A stretch of DNA of 11,762 bases. Source: Deltaproteobacteria bacterium. GTDB lineage: Bacteria > Bdellovibrionota > O2-12-FULL-43-9 > JACQJE01. Positions 1-6,975 of the stretch are shown here, piece after piece. Each line of letters starts with the position of its first letter. Positions within the stretch are counted from its first letter, which is position 1. Made by a program: the position numbers and the translations under genes. Under the pieces are notes generated by a model. That model ran no database searches. It saw nothing but the letters and a program-made list of their open reading frames with translations, and was not told the origin of the DNA. The stretch lies in NCBI GenBank assembly GCA_016205125.1, contig JACQJE010000064.1, positions 1-11,762 on the forward strand. The letters are read 5' to 3'.

Positions 1-33
1 CACCTATTGCAATTTTGCAATAGGTGGACAGGG
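1..33. repeat. Edge-truncated palindromic element downstream of ruvB
   Basis: Positions 1-12 (CACCTATTGCAA) and 15-26 (TTGCAATAGGTG) are perfect inverted copies with only TT between them. The right arm runs on as GGACAGGG (26-33), so the left arm probably starts before the window with CCCTGTC. The element lies about 20 nt past the ruvB stop, at the 3' end of the yebC-ruvCAB block. No T-tract is visible on either side, so a classical intrinsic terminator cannot be claimed. The outer GGACAGG word is shared with the hairpin at 11522-11570. The hairpin is directly visible; membership of a repeat family is inferred. Confidence 0.7.
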
Positions 34-36
34 ATT

Positions 37-52
37 GTTGCTTTTTTGCAAC
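37..52. repeat. Small hairpin next to the ruvB stop codon
   Basis: GTTGC (37-41) and GCAAC (48-52) form a 5-bp stem around a T6 loop (A6 in the ruvB mRNA). It starts one base beyond the ruvB TGA. It is short, and with the palindrome at 1-33 it may form the structured 3' end of the ruv transcript. It could equally be chance. Confidence 0.3.
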
Positions 53-53
53 G

Positions 54-1094
54 TCAGAGCAATTTTTCCTGGAAGAGTTCGTTTCGCGACCTCAAAGCAT
101 TCGAAAGAGGAATGTTTAAGTGTGCATAAGCAAGAGGGGTAGCGACTCTGCCGCGGGAGGTGCGCTGGAGATACCCTTTCTGAATTAAAAAGGGTTCGTA
201 AACATCCTCCAGAGTCTGTTTTTCCTCACTCAGCGCGGAGGCGAGTGTTTCGATACCGACAGGGCCGCCATCGAATTTCTCAATAATCGTCCGGAGGAAC
301 AGTCGATCCATATCGTCAAATCCAGCATGGTCCACATTGAGAAAATTGAGAGCATCTTTTGCTACAGATGTGTCGATTGTTCCGCCTGCGCGCACCTCTG
401 CAAAGTCTCTCACTCTCCGAAGTAATCGATTGGCAACGCGGGGGGTTCCCCTCGATCTTCTTGCAATCTCATCAGCCCCCTCTTCACTGCAGGGTATATC
501 CAAAATGAGGGAAGATCTCCTCACGATAGACCGCAGTTCCTCTGCCTCGTAGTAGTCTAATCGTTCAATAATGCCAAAACGATCAAGAAGTGGAGAGGTG
601 AGAAGCCCTGCACGTGTTGTGGCTCCTATGAGAGTGAACTTTGGCAGATCCAGTTTGATCGACCGGGCACCCGGTCCTTCCCCAATGATAATGTCCAGTT
701 TTGCATCTTCCATTGCTGGATAGAGAATCTCTTCCACCACGTGATTGAGGCGGTGAATTTCATCAATGAAGAGGATTCCGCCCTCTGGGAGATTGGTCAG
801 GAGAGCCGCCAGATCTCCCGCTTTTTCTATGACAGGACCTGCGGTGCCTGTGAGAGTCGATTCCATCTCGTGTGCGATGATGTGCGCCAGCGTTGTTTTT
901 CCCAAGCCGGGAGGTCCATAAAAGAGGCAATGATCCAGGGTTTCCCCCCTGTTTTTTGCAGCCTCAACAAACATAGTGATTTTCTCTTTGACGCGCTTTT
1001 GTCCGATGAACTCGGAAAATTTACGAGGGCGAAGCGTCGCTTCAAGGTCGCTGTCATGGTCATTTTGAGAGGGAGAAATCGGTCGCTCTGTCAT
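54..1094 (-). CDS. ruvB: Holliday junction branch-migration ATPase RuvB
   Basis: RuvB is the hexameric AAA+ motor that, with RuvA, drives branch migration of Holliday junctions during recombinational repair in the cytoplasm. At 346 aa it has the usual family length. Visible motifs are Walker [10 protein letters not shown] (residues 60-68), Walker B ILFIDEIH (107-114), sensor 1 GATTRAG (157-163), a SPLLDRFG segment whose Arg172 aligns with the E. coli arginine finger Arg174, and the sensor-2 region [14 protein letters not shown] (214-227). The C-terminal winged-helix part ends in a [14 protein letters not shown] segment typical of RuvB. The ATG is supported by AGGA six nt upstream, and that ribosome-binding site overlaps the ruvA stop codon region. 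RuvA ends only 8 nt upstream, so the two are co-transcribed and probably translationally coupled. One oddity is Leu170 where many RuvBs have Arg (PLRDRFG). The assignment is essentially certain. Confidence 0.98.
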   Translation of the reverse strand: MTERPISPSQNDHDSDLEATLRPRKFSEFIGQKRVKEKITMFVEAAKNRGETLDHCLFYGPPGLGKTTLAHIIAHEMESTLTGTAGPVIEKAGDLAALLTNLPEGGILFIDEIHRLNHVVEEILYPAMEDAKLDIIIGEGPGARSIKLDLPKFTLIGATTRAGLLTSPLLDRFGIIERLDYYEAEELRSIVRRSSLILDIPCSEEGADEIARRSRGTPRVANRLLRRVRDFAEVRAGGTIDTSVAKDALNFLNVDHAGFDDMDRLFLRTIIEKFDGGPVGIETLASALSEEKQTLEDVYEPFLIQKGYLQRTSRGRVATPLAYAHLNIPLSNALRSRNELFQEKLL

Positions 1095-1102
1095 TTTTTT
1101 TC

Positions 1103-1723
1103 CTATAGGTCCCGCAAGAGTTTTAAAGAAGCGCGCACAATATTTTCAACGCTCTCTTCCGCCCCTTCAGAATTGAGACGGATAGAGTGAATGGTGCGCT
1201 GTGCGGAATGATAGTTATAACCAAGGGCTAAAAGCGCTTCCAGAGCTTCATTGTAGGGGGAAGCCTTCCTCTCCCGATTATTCCCATGAAAAGGAGAGAT
1301 TGGGTCTTCTCCTAACTCCAGGCGGGTCATTTTTTCTTTCAACTCAACAATGAGTCGTTCTGCAGTTTTCTTTCCGATACCTGGCACAGATGTCAAAAAT
1401 TTGACATCCTCGCGAAGGATCGCGCGCTGAAACTCCTCCGGCGTCACACTTGAGAGCATCGTGATGGCCCCTCTCGGGCCTATACCGCTGATACTGATCA
1501 TCGCCTCAAATAGCGATTTTTCCTGAGAGGTGGAAAAGCCATAAAGCTGGATCGCATCCTCGCGAACATGAAAATGGACTTGAAAAAAAGCGATTGATCC
1601 CAGTGCGGGGAGGCGCCTTTTTGTCTGTTCAGAAATAAAAAGTTCAAAACCGACCCCGCCGATATCCACTGTGACTGCGTGATCTTTTAAGGCAAGAACT
1701 GTTCCTCTGATATGTGAAATCAT
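1103..1723 (-). CDS. ruvA: Holliday junction DNA-binding protein RuvA
   Basis: RuvA binds the four-way junction as a tetramer and loads RuvB hexamers. The 206-aa length fits the family. It has an N-terminal OB-fold starting MISHIRGTV, the acidic-pin pair Glu55-Asp56 in [11 protein letters not shown], and two helix-hairpin-helix motifs: [12 protein letters not shown] (79-90) and [19 protein letters not shown] (113-131). A variable linker (about 133-155) is followed by the small C-terminal domain that contacts RuvB, with [11 protein letters not shown] (159-169). The ATG lies 2 nt after the ruvC TAG, with a purine run (AAAGGGG) about a dozen nt upstream inside the ruvC 3' end. It sits between ruvC and ruvB in the standard order, so one transcript supplies the whole resolvasome. 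Confidence 0.98.
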   Translation of the reverse strand: MISHIRGTVLALKDHAVTVDIGGVGFELFISEQTKRRLPALGSIAFFQVHFHVREDAIQLYGFSTSQEKSLFEAMISISGIGPRGAITMLSSVTPEEFQRAILREDVKFLTSVPGIGKKTAERLIVELKEKMTRLELGEDPISPFHGNNRERKASPYNEALEALLALGYNYHSAQRTIHSIRLNSEGAEESVENIVRASLKLLRDL

Positions 1724-1725
1724 GA

Positions 1726-2247
1726 CTAGTGGGCCCCTTTCTCTACCATTCGTTGTAGGCTGGAAGAGACGATTTGTCGATACCGCATTGAATGAGCATG
1801 ACAGATCGCCACAGCCAGCGCATCCGCCGCATCAGAAGAAGGAGCGGTATTTAGGGAGAGGAGCATCTTGACCATCTGCTGTACCTGTTCCTTCGAAGCA
1901 TTTCCATAACCGACCACAGCCTGTTTGACCTCTTTCGGGCTATATTCGAAAAAGCTGCAGCCTGTTTGCAAAATGGCCGCAATAGCCGCCCCTCGCACTT
2001 CACCCAACGCAATCGCGCTTCTCGCATTCTGAGCGAAAAAAATCTCCTCAATCGCGACGGCATCGGGTTTGCGTTGGGCGAGGAGAGTCACAAGCTCTTT
2101 GAAGATTTCTGAGATTCGCGCAGTCAAAGCTTGTGAGCGTCGAGGGGTGATCACACCCTGCTGGAGGCAATAGAGTTTCTCTTTGTCAATTTGAATGAAA
2201 CCATAGCCGGTGAAGTGTGAGCCGGGGTCTATTCCCAGGATGATCAT
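1726..2247 (-). CDS. ruvC: Crossover junction endodeoxyribonuclease RuvC
   Basis: RuvC is the dimeric RNase H-fold nuclease that resolves Holliday junctions by symmetric nicking. Counted from the ATG at 2245-2247, the protein is 173 aa and begins MIILGIDPGS. The catalytic acidic set is present: Asp7, Glu67 (AIEEIF), and Asp139 and Asp142 in SSDAADALAVAICH. I prefer this ATG to an in-frame TTG six codons upstream because AAAGGG sits 6 nt before it (2254-2259) and because family members normally start just before the ILGIDPG strand. The TTG itself overlaps the arm of the palindrome at 2264-2384. The gene is followed 2 nt later by ruvA. Its separation from yebC by a long hairpin may alter expression relative to yebC, which is inferred. 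Confidence 0.96.
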   Translation of the reverse strand: MIILGIDPGSHFTGYGFIQIDKEKLYCLQQGVITPRRSQALTARISEIFKELVTLLAQRKPDAVAIEEIFFAQNARSAIALGEVRGAAIAAILQTGCSFFEYSPKEVKQAVVGYGNASKEQVQQMVKMLLSLNTAPSSDAADALAVAICHAHSMRYRQIVSSSLQRMVEKGAH

Positions 2248-2253
2248 TTTCAA

Positions 2254-2259
2254 CCCTTT
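2254..2259 (-). promoter_or_regulatory. Ribosome-binding site that decides the ruvC start
   Basis: AAAGGG on the minus strand lies 6 nt before the ATG at 2245-2247. The upstream TTG (2263-2265) has no comparable purine run within reach, and the sequence before it belongs to the palindrome arm. This supports the 173-aa form of RuvC. Confidence 0.7.
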
Positions 2260-2263
2260 GATC

Positions 2264-2384
2264 AAACTGGCGAGATTCGGCGCCAGACTTTGTTGTAAGA
2301 CATTTTGTCTCCTCGACGTACAGGGAAGTACGCCTGCGTCGCCAAAATGTCTTCCGCCTCGTCTGGCTTGAATCTCGCCAGTTT
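2264..2384. repeat. 121-nt imperfect palindrome between yebC and ruvC
   Basis: Nested inverted segments are visible. AAACTGGCGAGATTC (2264-2278) pairs with 2370-2384 (15 of 15). GCCAGAC (2282-2288) pairs with GTCTGGC (2361-2367). AAGACATTTTG (2297-2307) pairs with CAAAATGTCTT (2343-2353). Near the apex GTAC (2318-2321) pairs with GTAC (2328-2331) around AGGGAA. Small asymmetric internal loops separate the stems. It fills most of the 159-nt yebC-ruvC gap and ends 16 nt before the ruvC ATG. No T-tract follows in either direction, so it is not a standard terminator. It could be a miniature inverted-repeat element or an RNA-processing or attenuating hairpin inside the operon. The structure is seen; the role is unknown. 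Confidence 0.85.
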
Positions 2385-2406
2385 TCCAAAATCTCTATGT
2401 CTAGAT

Positions 2407-3162
2407 TTAAACTGAGATGGCGAGTTGCAGCATCTCTTTATCTTCTATATCAAAGTTTGCATAAACGTGCTGAACATCCTCCAGCTCTTCTAAATTCTCA
2501 ATGAGTCGAATAGTCTGTTCCGCCTCTTTTCCCTGTACCTTGACTGTCATCTTCGGAACCATTGCAATTTCTGCCAATAAACATTGAAGACCACAATCTG
2601 AGAGGTGCAATTTGGCGCGGTCAAAACTCTGAAAATCAGTTTTAATTTGGTAAGTATCATCCTCTACCACAATGTCTTCAGCCCCAAATTCCAAGGCAAT
2701 TTCCATCATTTTTTCTTCGGTTACCTTATTTCTATCGATTTCAAAGATCCCTTTTTTTTCAAAAATCCAGCCCACACAACCTGTTTCTCCCAGGGAGCCA
2801 TTGTGTTTATTAAAGAGGTGCCTGATTTCGGCCACGGTCCTGTTCTTGTTGTTTGTCAGACTCTGCACCAGAATCGCTACTCCTGCAGGGCCATATCCTT
2901 CATAAGTGACCTCTTCATACGCTTCCCCTTCTAATTCTCCCGTTCCCTTTTTAATGGCTCGCTCTATATTAGCCAGAGGCATGTTCTGTGCCCGTGCGGC
3001 CTCAATGGCGTGACGGAGACGCGGATTTCCTGCTGGATCTCCCCCCCCAATCCGCGCGGCAGAGGTCACCTCCCGCATCAATTTTGTGAAAATCTGTCCC
3101 CGTTTCGCGTCTTCTTTTCCTTTTTTACGCTTGATCGTACTCCATTTGCTATGGCCGGACAT
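2407..3162 (-). CDS. yebC: YebC/PmpR-family protein (translation-associated or transcriptional regulator)
   Basis: This 251-aa protein opens with the family signature MSGHSKWSTIKRKKGKEDAKRG and continues with FTKLMREV, NPRLRHAIEAARAQNMP (46-62) and the NNKNRTVAEIRHLF block (104-117), followed by GETGCVGWIFEKKG. The length is normal for the family. Members were first described as DNA-binding regulators of quorum-sensing and other genes. Later work links them to relief of ribosome stalling, especially at proline-rich stretches, so the exact role here is open. The ATG has GGAGG 6 nt upstream (3169-3173). It heads the minus-strand block with ruvCAB, a frequent bacterial neighbourhood. A run of eight G residues encodes Gly39-Gly41, a possible slippage site. 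The family call is very sure; function is known only at family level. Confidence 0.97.
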   Translation of the reverse strand: MSGHSKWSTIKRKKGKEDAKRGQIFTKLMREVTSAARIGGGDPAGNPRLRHAIEAARAQNMPLANIERAIKKGTGELEGEAYEEVTYEGYGPAGVAILVQSLTNNKNRTVAEIRHLFNKHNGSLGETGCVGWIFEKKGIFEIDRNKVTEEKMMEIALEFGAEDIVVEDDTYQIKTDFQSFDRAKLHLSDCGLQCLLAEIAMVPKMTVKVQGKEAEQTIRLIENLEELEDVQHVYANFDIEDKEMLQLAISV

Positions 3163-3204
3163 GTCACGCCTCCAAACGAACGAGCAAAAGAAACAACATC
3201 CTCA

Positions 3205-3234
3205 TCTATATCTGATCTGCTCGCAATTCTGCAA
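3205..3234 (-). promoter_or_regulatory. Candidate sigma-70 promoter for yebC-ruvCAB
   Basis: On the minus strand TTGCAG (3229-3234) and TATAGA (3205-3210) are separated by 18 nt, resembling -35 and -10 boxes. The -10 lies about 42 nt before the yebC ATG, a plausible leader length. It sits in the divergent region shared with ntrY. I saw no convincing promoter for ntrY in the other direction; TATGTT at 3263-3268 has no well-spaced -35. This is a visual match only. Confidence 0.4.
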
Positions 3235-3263
3235 CCGCCAGCCTTGTATCATCTTGTTTTCCT

Positions 3264-5612
3264 ATGTTAGTCATGGGTCAGGAGATTGCCCATTCGGACA
3301 GATTCTCAGATGAAGGGGAAGAGTTGAAAACCTCGATTGTTCAAGAACGCAAGAAGAGGAAACGCGAGAAATATATTATTCTGGGAATTGGCATAATCAT
3401 TATTGTTCTAAGCTATCTCGCATTTCATCTCACAAATCTCAGCAGTGACCTCCCCTATGCCAATAGCATCTTTTTCTTCGGGCTGATCAATTTTAACCTG
3501 ATCTTAGTGATGCTCCTTCTCTATTTTGTCATTCGCAATATCGTCAAACTCGCATTGGAGAGAAAGAGTAAAGTTCTTGGCGCGAAACTGAAAACAAAAC
3601 TGGCAGTTGCTTTCGTTGCTTTTTCTATCATACCTACTGTCCTGATGTTTGCGATCGCTGTTTTTTACATCAATAACAGCTTCAATAAGTGGTTCGATGA
3701 AAGAATCGATCAGGCGCTTCAGAGCGCAGTGAAAGTTGCCAATACCTATTATGACCGAACGCGCAATACTGGATTTAGTTTTGCCGAACAAATTCGGGAT
3801 GTTATTGCTCACGAAAAACTTTTGGCGACGAACAAGTCTGTATTTCTCCAGAAGATTCTCAGCAACTCCGTGCGCCAATACGATGTCGACTCTTTAGGTA
3901 TTTATCTCGCGCCCTCAGGAAGACTTTATTCTCAGGCTCTCAAACCAGGTTTGGTTGATTTCGAGCTCCCCCCGCCTCTTCAGTTTTCCCTGGAACAGGC
4001 CTTTCAGGGGAGCCGGACTTCTGAAATTCATAGTGTGGGAGAGGGAGATCTGATTCGATGCATTGTCCCTCTTTTTGTCACCTCAAAGATGGATACTATT
4101 CAAGCAGCCCTTGTGCTGGATTACTATGTGCCAGAGCGAGTGGTTGCCAAGATCAGCAATATTGTGACGACTTATCAGGATTATAAAAACATCCATTCCC
4201 TGAAGTTTCCGCTCGAATCAGTCTATCTTTTCATTTTGATCATGATTACTCTGCTGATTGTCTTTAGTGCAACCTGGATTGGTTTTTACATTGCCAAACA
4301 GCTGACGATTCCAATTGAGCTTTTAGCGCGGGGCACTCAGGAAGTGGCGAGCGGTAACCTGCAGTTTAGAATCAAACCAGTTGGCTCCGATGAATTGGGG
4401 ACACTGGTTGCGTCATTCAATAAAATGACGCGAGATTTACAAGACGGGAGTTCTCGTCTGGAACAGGTTAACCGGGATTTGCAGCAGAGCAATACTGAAA
4501 TTGAAGAGCGAAGAAGGTATATGGAAGCAATTTTGCAGAATGTCACTGTTGGGGTGATCTCAGCAGATGCAGAGGGGCGCATTACGACGATGAATGTGCC
4601 GGCGCAGGAACTCTTTGAAGTGAAGTTGAGTGAAATTTTGGGAAGGAATTATCGTGAACTGATCCCGTCTCACTATGCAGAAGAAGTCGATCAAATTGTG
4701 AAAGAGCTTCTCTCTTCACAAGAGATTGTTGTTGAGCGTCATATTCAAGTCAGCAGAGGGGAGAAATCGCTTGCTCTTCTGGTCGGTGCAACGACGATTC
4801 GAGACAACGAAGGAAAATTACTTGGAATCGTGGCCATCCTGGATGACCTTACAGAGCTCTTGAGAGCTCAAAGAATGGCAGCATGGAGGGAGGTGGCACG
4901 CCGCATTGCCCATGAGATTAAGAATCCGCTGACGCCTATCAAACTCTCAGCGCAGCGTCTGCGCAAGAATTTCTCTCATCGAGGGGATGATCCGGAACAA
5001 AACAAGATCTTTGATGAATGCACTCAAACGATCATCCGACAAGTAGATGAGTTAAAAGAGCTGGTCAATGAGTTTTCTTCGTTTGCGCGCATGCCAGAAG
5101 CTGTCTTATCAAAAAATAGATTGGAAAATATCATCTATGAGTCATTGGTCCTTTACAAGGAGGCACATAAGCACATTGTCTTTCGCCATGTACAACGAAA
5201 TGAATTGCCAGAGATGGATTTAGACCGGGATCAAATGAAGAGGGTCTTTATCAATTTACTGGACAATGCAGTGGATGCTATAGAAGAGCGTGGAGAGATT
5301 GAGATCGTCAGCTGCCACAACAAGAACCTGCAGATCGTCACTGTAGAGATCTGTGATACGGGTATCGGTATGTCGAGTGAAGTGCGGTCTCACCTCTTTG
5401 AACCCTACTTTTCGACTAAGAAATCGGGGACAGGTTTAGGCTTGGCCATTGTTCAGCGAATCATCTCCGATCATGATGGGTTCGTCCGAGTTGCAAATAA
5501 CTATCCTCGAGGAACGCGAGTGCTAATTGAATTGCCGGTGAAAAAGAGATTTCAGGCGCAGTCGATTCCTCTTATTGTAAAGAAAGAGAAAGAGGGAGAA
5601 GATCGTGTCTGA
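3264..5612 (+). CDS. ntrY: NtrY-like membrane sensor histidine kinase
   Basis: This 782-aa kinase would phosphorylate the NtrX-type regulator encoded next to it. There are three N-terminal membrane segments (about 37-54, 69-95 and 113-136), an extracytoplasmic region (about 137-315) and a fourth membrane segment (about 319-343). A HAMP linker (345-398), a short coiled coil and a PAS domain (about 417-530) follow. The HisKA box is REVARRIAHEIKNPLTP with phospho-acceptor His550. The ATPase domain shows NLLDNAVDAI (N-box, Asn668), DTGIGM (698-703), FEPYFSTKK and GTGLGLA (722-728). This architecture is typical of NtrY. The start is uncertain. ATG 3264 and ATG 3273 lack a Shine-Dalgarno sequence, whereas TTG 3324 (residue 21) has AAGGGG 5 nt upstream and would remove a non-conserved-looking acidic tail. 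The stop overlaps ntrX by 8 nt. The signal sensed is not visible, and a link to nitrogen is only by family. Confidence 0.93.
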   Translation: MLVMGQEIAHSDRFSDEGEELKTSIVQERKKRKREKYIILGIGIIIIVLSYLAFHLTNLSSDLPYANSIFFFGLINFNLILVMLLLYFVIRNIVKLALERKSKVLGAKLKTKLAVAFVAFSIIPTVLMFAIAVFYINNSFNKWFDERIDQALQSAVKVANTYYDRTRNTGFSFAEQIRDVIAHEKLLATNKSVFLQKILSNSVRQYDVDSLGIYLAPSGRLYSQALKPGLVDFELPPPLQFSLEQAFQGSRTSEIHSVGEGDLIRCIVPLFVTSKMDTIQAALVLDYYVPERVVAKISNIVTTYQDYKNIHSLKFPLESVYLFILIMITLLIVFSATWIGFYIAKQLTIPIELLARGTQEVASGNLQFRIKPVGSDELGTLVASFNKMTRDLQDGSSRLEQVNRDLQQSNTEIEERRRYMEAILQNVTVGVISADAEGRITTMNVPAQELFEVKLSEILGRNYRELIPSHYAEEVDQIVKELLSSQEIVVERHIQVSRGEKSLALLVGATTIRDNEGKLLGIVAILDDLTELLRAQRMAAWREVARRIAHEIKNPLTPIKLSAQRLRKNFSHRGDDPEQNKIFDECTQTIIRQVDELKELVNEFSSFARMPEAVLSKNRLENIIYESLVLYKEAHKHIVFRHVQRNELPEMDLDRDQMKRVFINLLDNAVDAIEERGEIEIVSCHNKNLQIVTVEICDTGIGMSSEVRSHLFEPYFSTKKSGTGLGLAIVQRIISDHDGFVRVANNYPRGTRVLIELPVKKRFQAQSIPLIVKKEKEGEDRV
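3313..3318 (+). promoter_or_regulatory. Ribosome-binding site suggesting an internal TTG start for ntrY
   Basis: AAGGGG lies 5 nt before the in-frame TTG at 3324-3326. It is the only good Shine-Dalgarno match near the 5' end of ntrY and favours a 762-aa product beginning just before the charged KKRKREK stretch and the first membrane helix. Confidence 0.45.
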
Positions 5613-6975
5613 TCGGACCATTTTAATTGTCGATGATGATGAGGGGGTAAGTGAGTCTCTTCGTTCAGCGCTGATCGACGAGGGCTATACAGTCAGAGTC
5701 GTCGGGGACGGGAAAACGGCTTTGTCTCTTCTCAGACAGTGGGAACCGGATTTGGTTCTTCTCGACATCTGGCTTCCCGATATCGATGGAATCTCAGTGC
5801 TCGAAAAGATTCGGCAGGAGGAGCGGCCTATTCAGGTTGTGGTTATGTCGGGTCATGGCACAGTGGAGTCTGCTGTTAAAGCAACTAAACTGGGTGCATT
5901 TGATTTTCTCGAGAAGCCGATTTCTCTCGAAAAACTGCTGGTGACGATTCACAACATTTACGCGATGCAAGTACTGCGTCAGGAAAATATTGAACTGCGA
6001 AAAAGGGTGGGAGATGCCGCTGAGCTTATTGGAGAGAGCAGAGCGATTGCCGATCTTTTAGAGCAGGTTCGTAAAGCGGCTCCTACGAACAGCGGGGTCA
6101 TGATTACAGGTGAAAACGGGACGGGCAAAGAATTGGTTGCCAGGAAGATTCATGACTGGAGTCTTCGGCAGAGTGAACCCTTTGTGGAAGTGAATTGCGC
6201 TGCTATTCCTGAAGAATTAATTGAATCTGAATTGTTTGGTTACGAGCGCGGCGCTTTTACAGGCGCGACGGCTCGGAAAAAAGGGAAATTTGAACTGGCT
6301 CATGGAGGGACACTCTTTTTAGACGAAATAGGCGATATGAGTCTGAGAACGCAGGCCAAAATCCTTCGAGTGCTGCAAGAGCAGCAATTTCAGCGAATTG
6401 GCGGCGCAGAAACAGTAAAGATCAATGTCAGGATTGTTGCGGCTACGAATAAGGATCTTTCTCAGGAAATCGAGCGCGGCCATTTTCGGGAGGATCTTTT
6501 TTATCGCTTGAATGTGATCCCTCTTTACGTGCCGCCGCTGAGGGAAAGGGCGGAAGACATCCCTCTTCTTGTGACACATTTCCTGGGACAGATCGCCGCC
6601 CAGAATGGCCGCAAGCTCAAACCGATTGATCTGATTGTGATTTCTCGCTTGCAAGCCTATTATTGGCCTGGTAATGTCAGGGAACTTAAAAATATCGTGG
6701 AGAGGATGTTTATTTTGTCCACTGGCGAGACAATTACTGAATCAGATTTGCCACCGCTCTTTCATGATCCGAAGGAGAGCGGGGGGAGTCTTTCCGGTAC
6801 GGATGAACTCTTTCGAAAACCAAATTTAAAGGGTGCAAAGGGAGATTTTGAAAGGGTCTATATTACGAAGAAACTGGAGGAGTTTGGCGGAAACATCACC
6901 AAAACGGCTGAGGCGATTGGCATAGAGAGGAGCCATCTTCACCGGAAGATCAAGAATTACGAGATTCCGTCATGA
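5605..6975 (+). CDS. ntrX: NtrX-like sigma-54-dependent response regulator
   Basis: This is a 456-aa enhancer-binding activator. It has a receiver domain (about 1-120) with acidic Asp10-Asp12, phospho-acceptor Asp54 (VLLDIWLPD) and Lys104. An AAA+ domain (about 140-380) has Walker A GENGTGKE (169-176), the sigma-54 loop GAFTGA (216-221) and Walker B LFLDEIGD (237-244). The C-terminal Fis-type helix-turn-helix GNITKTAEAIGIERSHLHRKIK (429-450) is characteristic of NtrX. It should remodel sigma-54 polymerase at promoters elsewhere after phosphorylation by the adjacent kinase. The start is GTG 5605, supported by AGGGAG 6 nt upstream and an 8-nt overlap with ntrY. Its TGA overlaps the ispG ATG (ATGA), so ispG is translationally coupled to it. 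Other NtrC-family members are possible, but the kinase partner and HTH favour NtrX. Confidence 0.93.
   Translation: MSDRTILIVDDDEGVSESLRSALIDEGYTVRVVGDGKTALSLLRQWEPDLVLLDIWLPDIDGISVLEKIRQEERPIQVVVMSGHGTVESAVKATKLGAFDFLEKPISLEKLLVTIHNIYAMQVLRQENIELRKRVGDAAELIGESRAIADLLEQVRKAAPTNSGVMITGENGTGKELVARKIHDWSLRQSEPFVEVNCAAIPEELIESELFGYERGAFTGATARKKGKFELAHGGTLFLDEIGDMSLRTQAKILRVLQEQQFQRIGGAETVKINVRIVAATNKDLSQEIERGHFREDLFYRLNVIPLYVPPLRERAEDIPLLVTHFLGQIAAQNGRKLKPIDLIVISRLQAYYWPGNVRELKNIVERMFILSTGETITESDLPPLFHDPKESGGSLSGTDELFRKPNLKGAKGDFERVYITKKLEEFGGNITKTAEAIGIERSHLHRKIKNYEIPS

Noticed and set aside
741..1190. 149-codon plus-strand open frame across ruvB and the end of ruvA
   Set aside because: It is antisense to strongly conserved RuvB motifs, has no recognisable family, and is a shadow of the real genes.
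2248..2265. TTG start six codons upstream for ruvC
   Set aside because: It overlaps the palindrome arm and lacks a ribosome-binding site, whereas the downstream ATG has AAAGGG at 6 nt and gives the standard RuvC N-terminus.
4894..4909. Sigma-54-like box TGGCAC...TTGC inside ntrY
   Set aside because: The spacing between GG and GC is 11 nt, not the required 10, and the bases encode the conserved residues just before the HisKA His, so coding constraint explains them.
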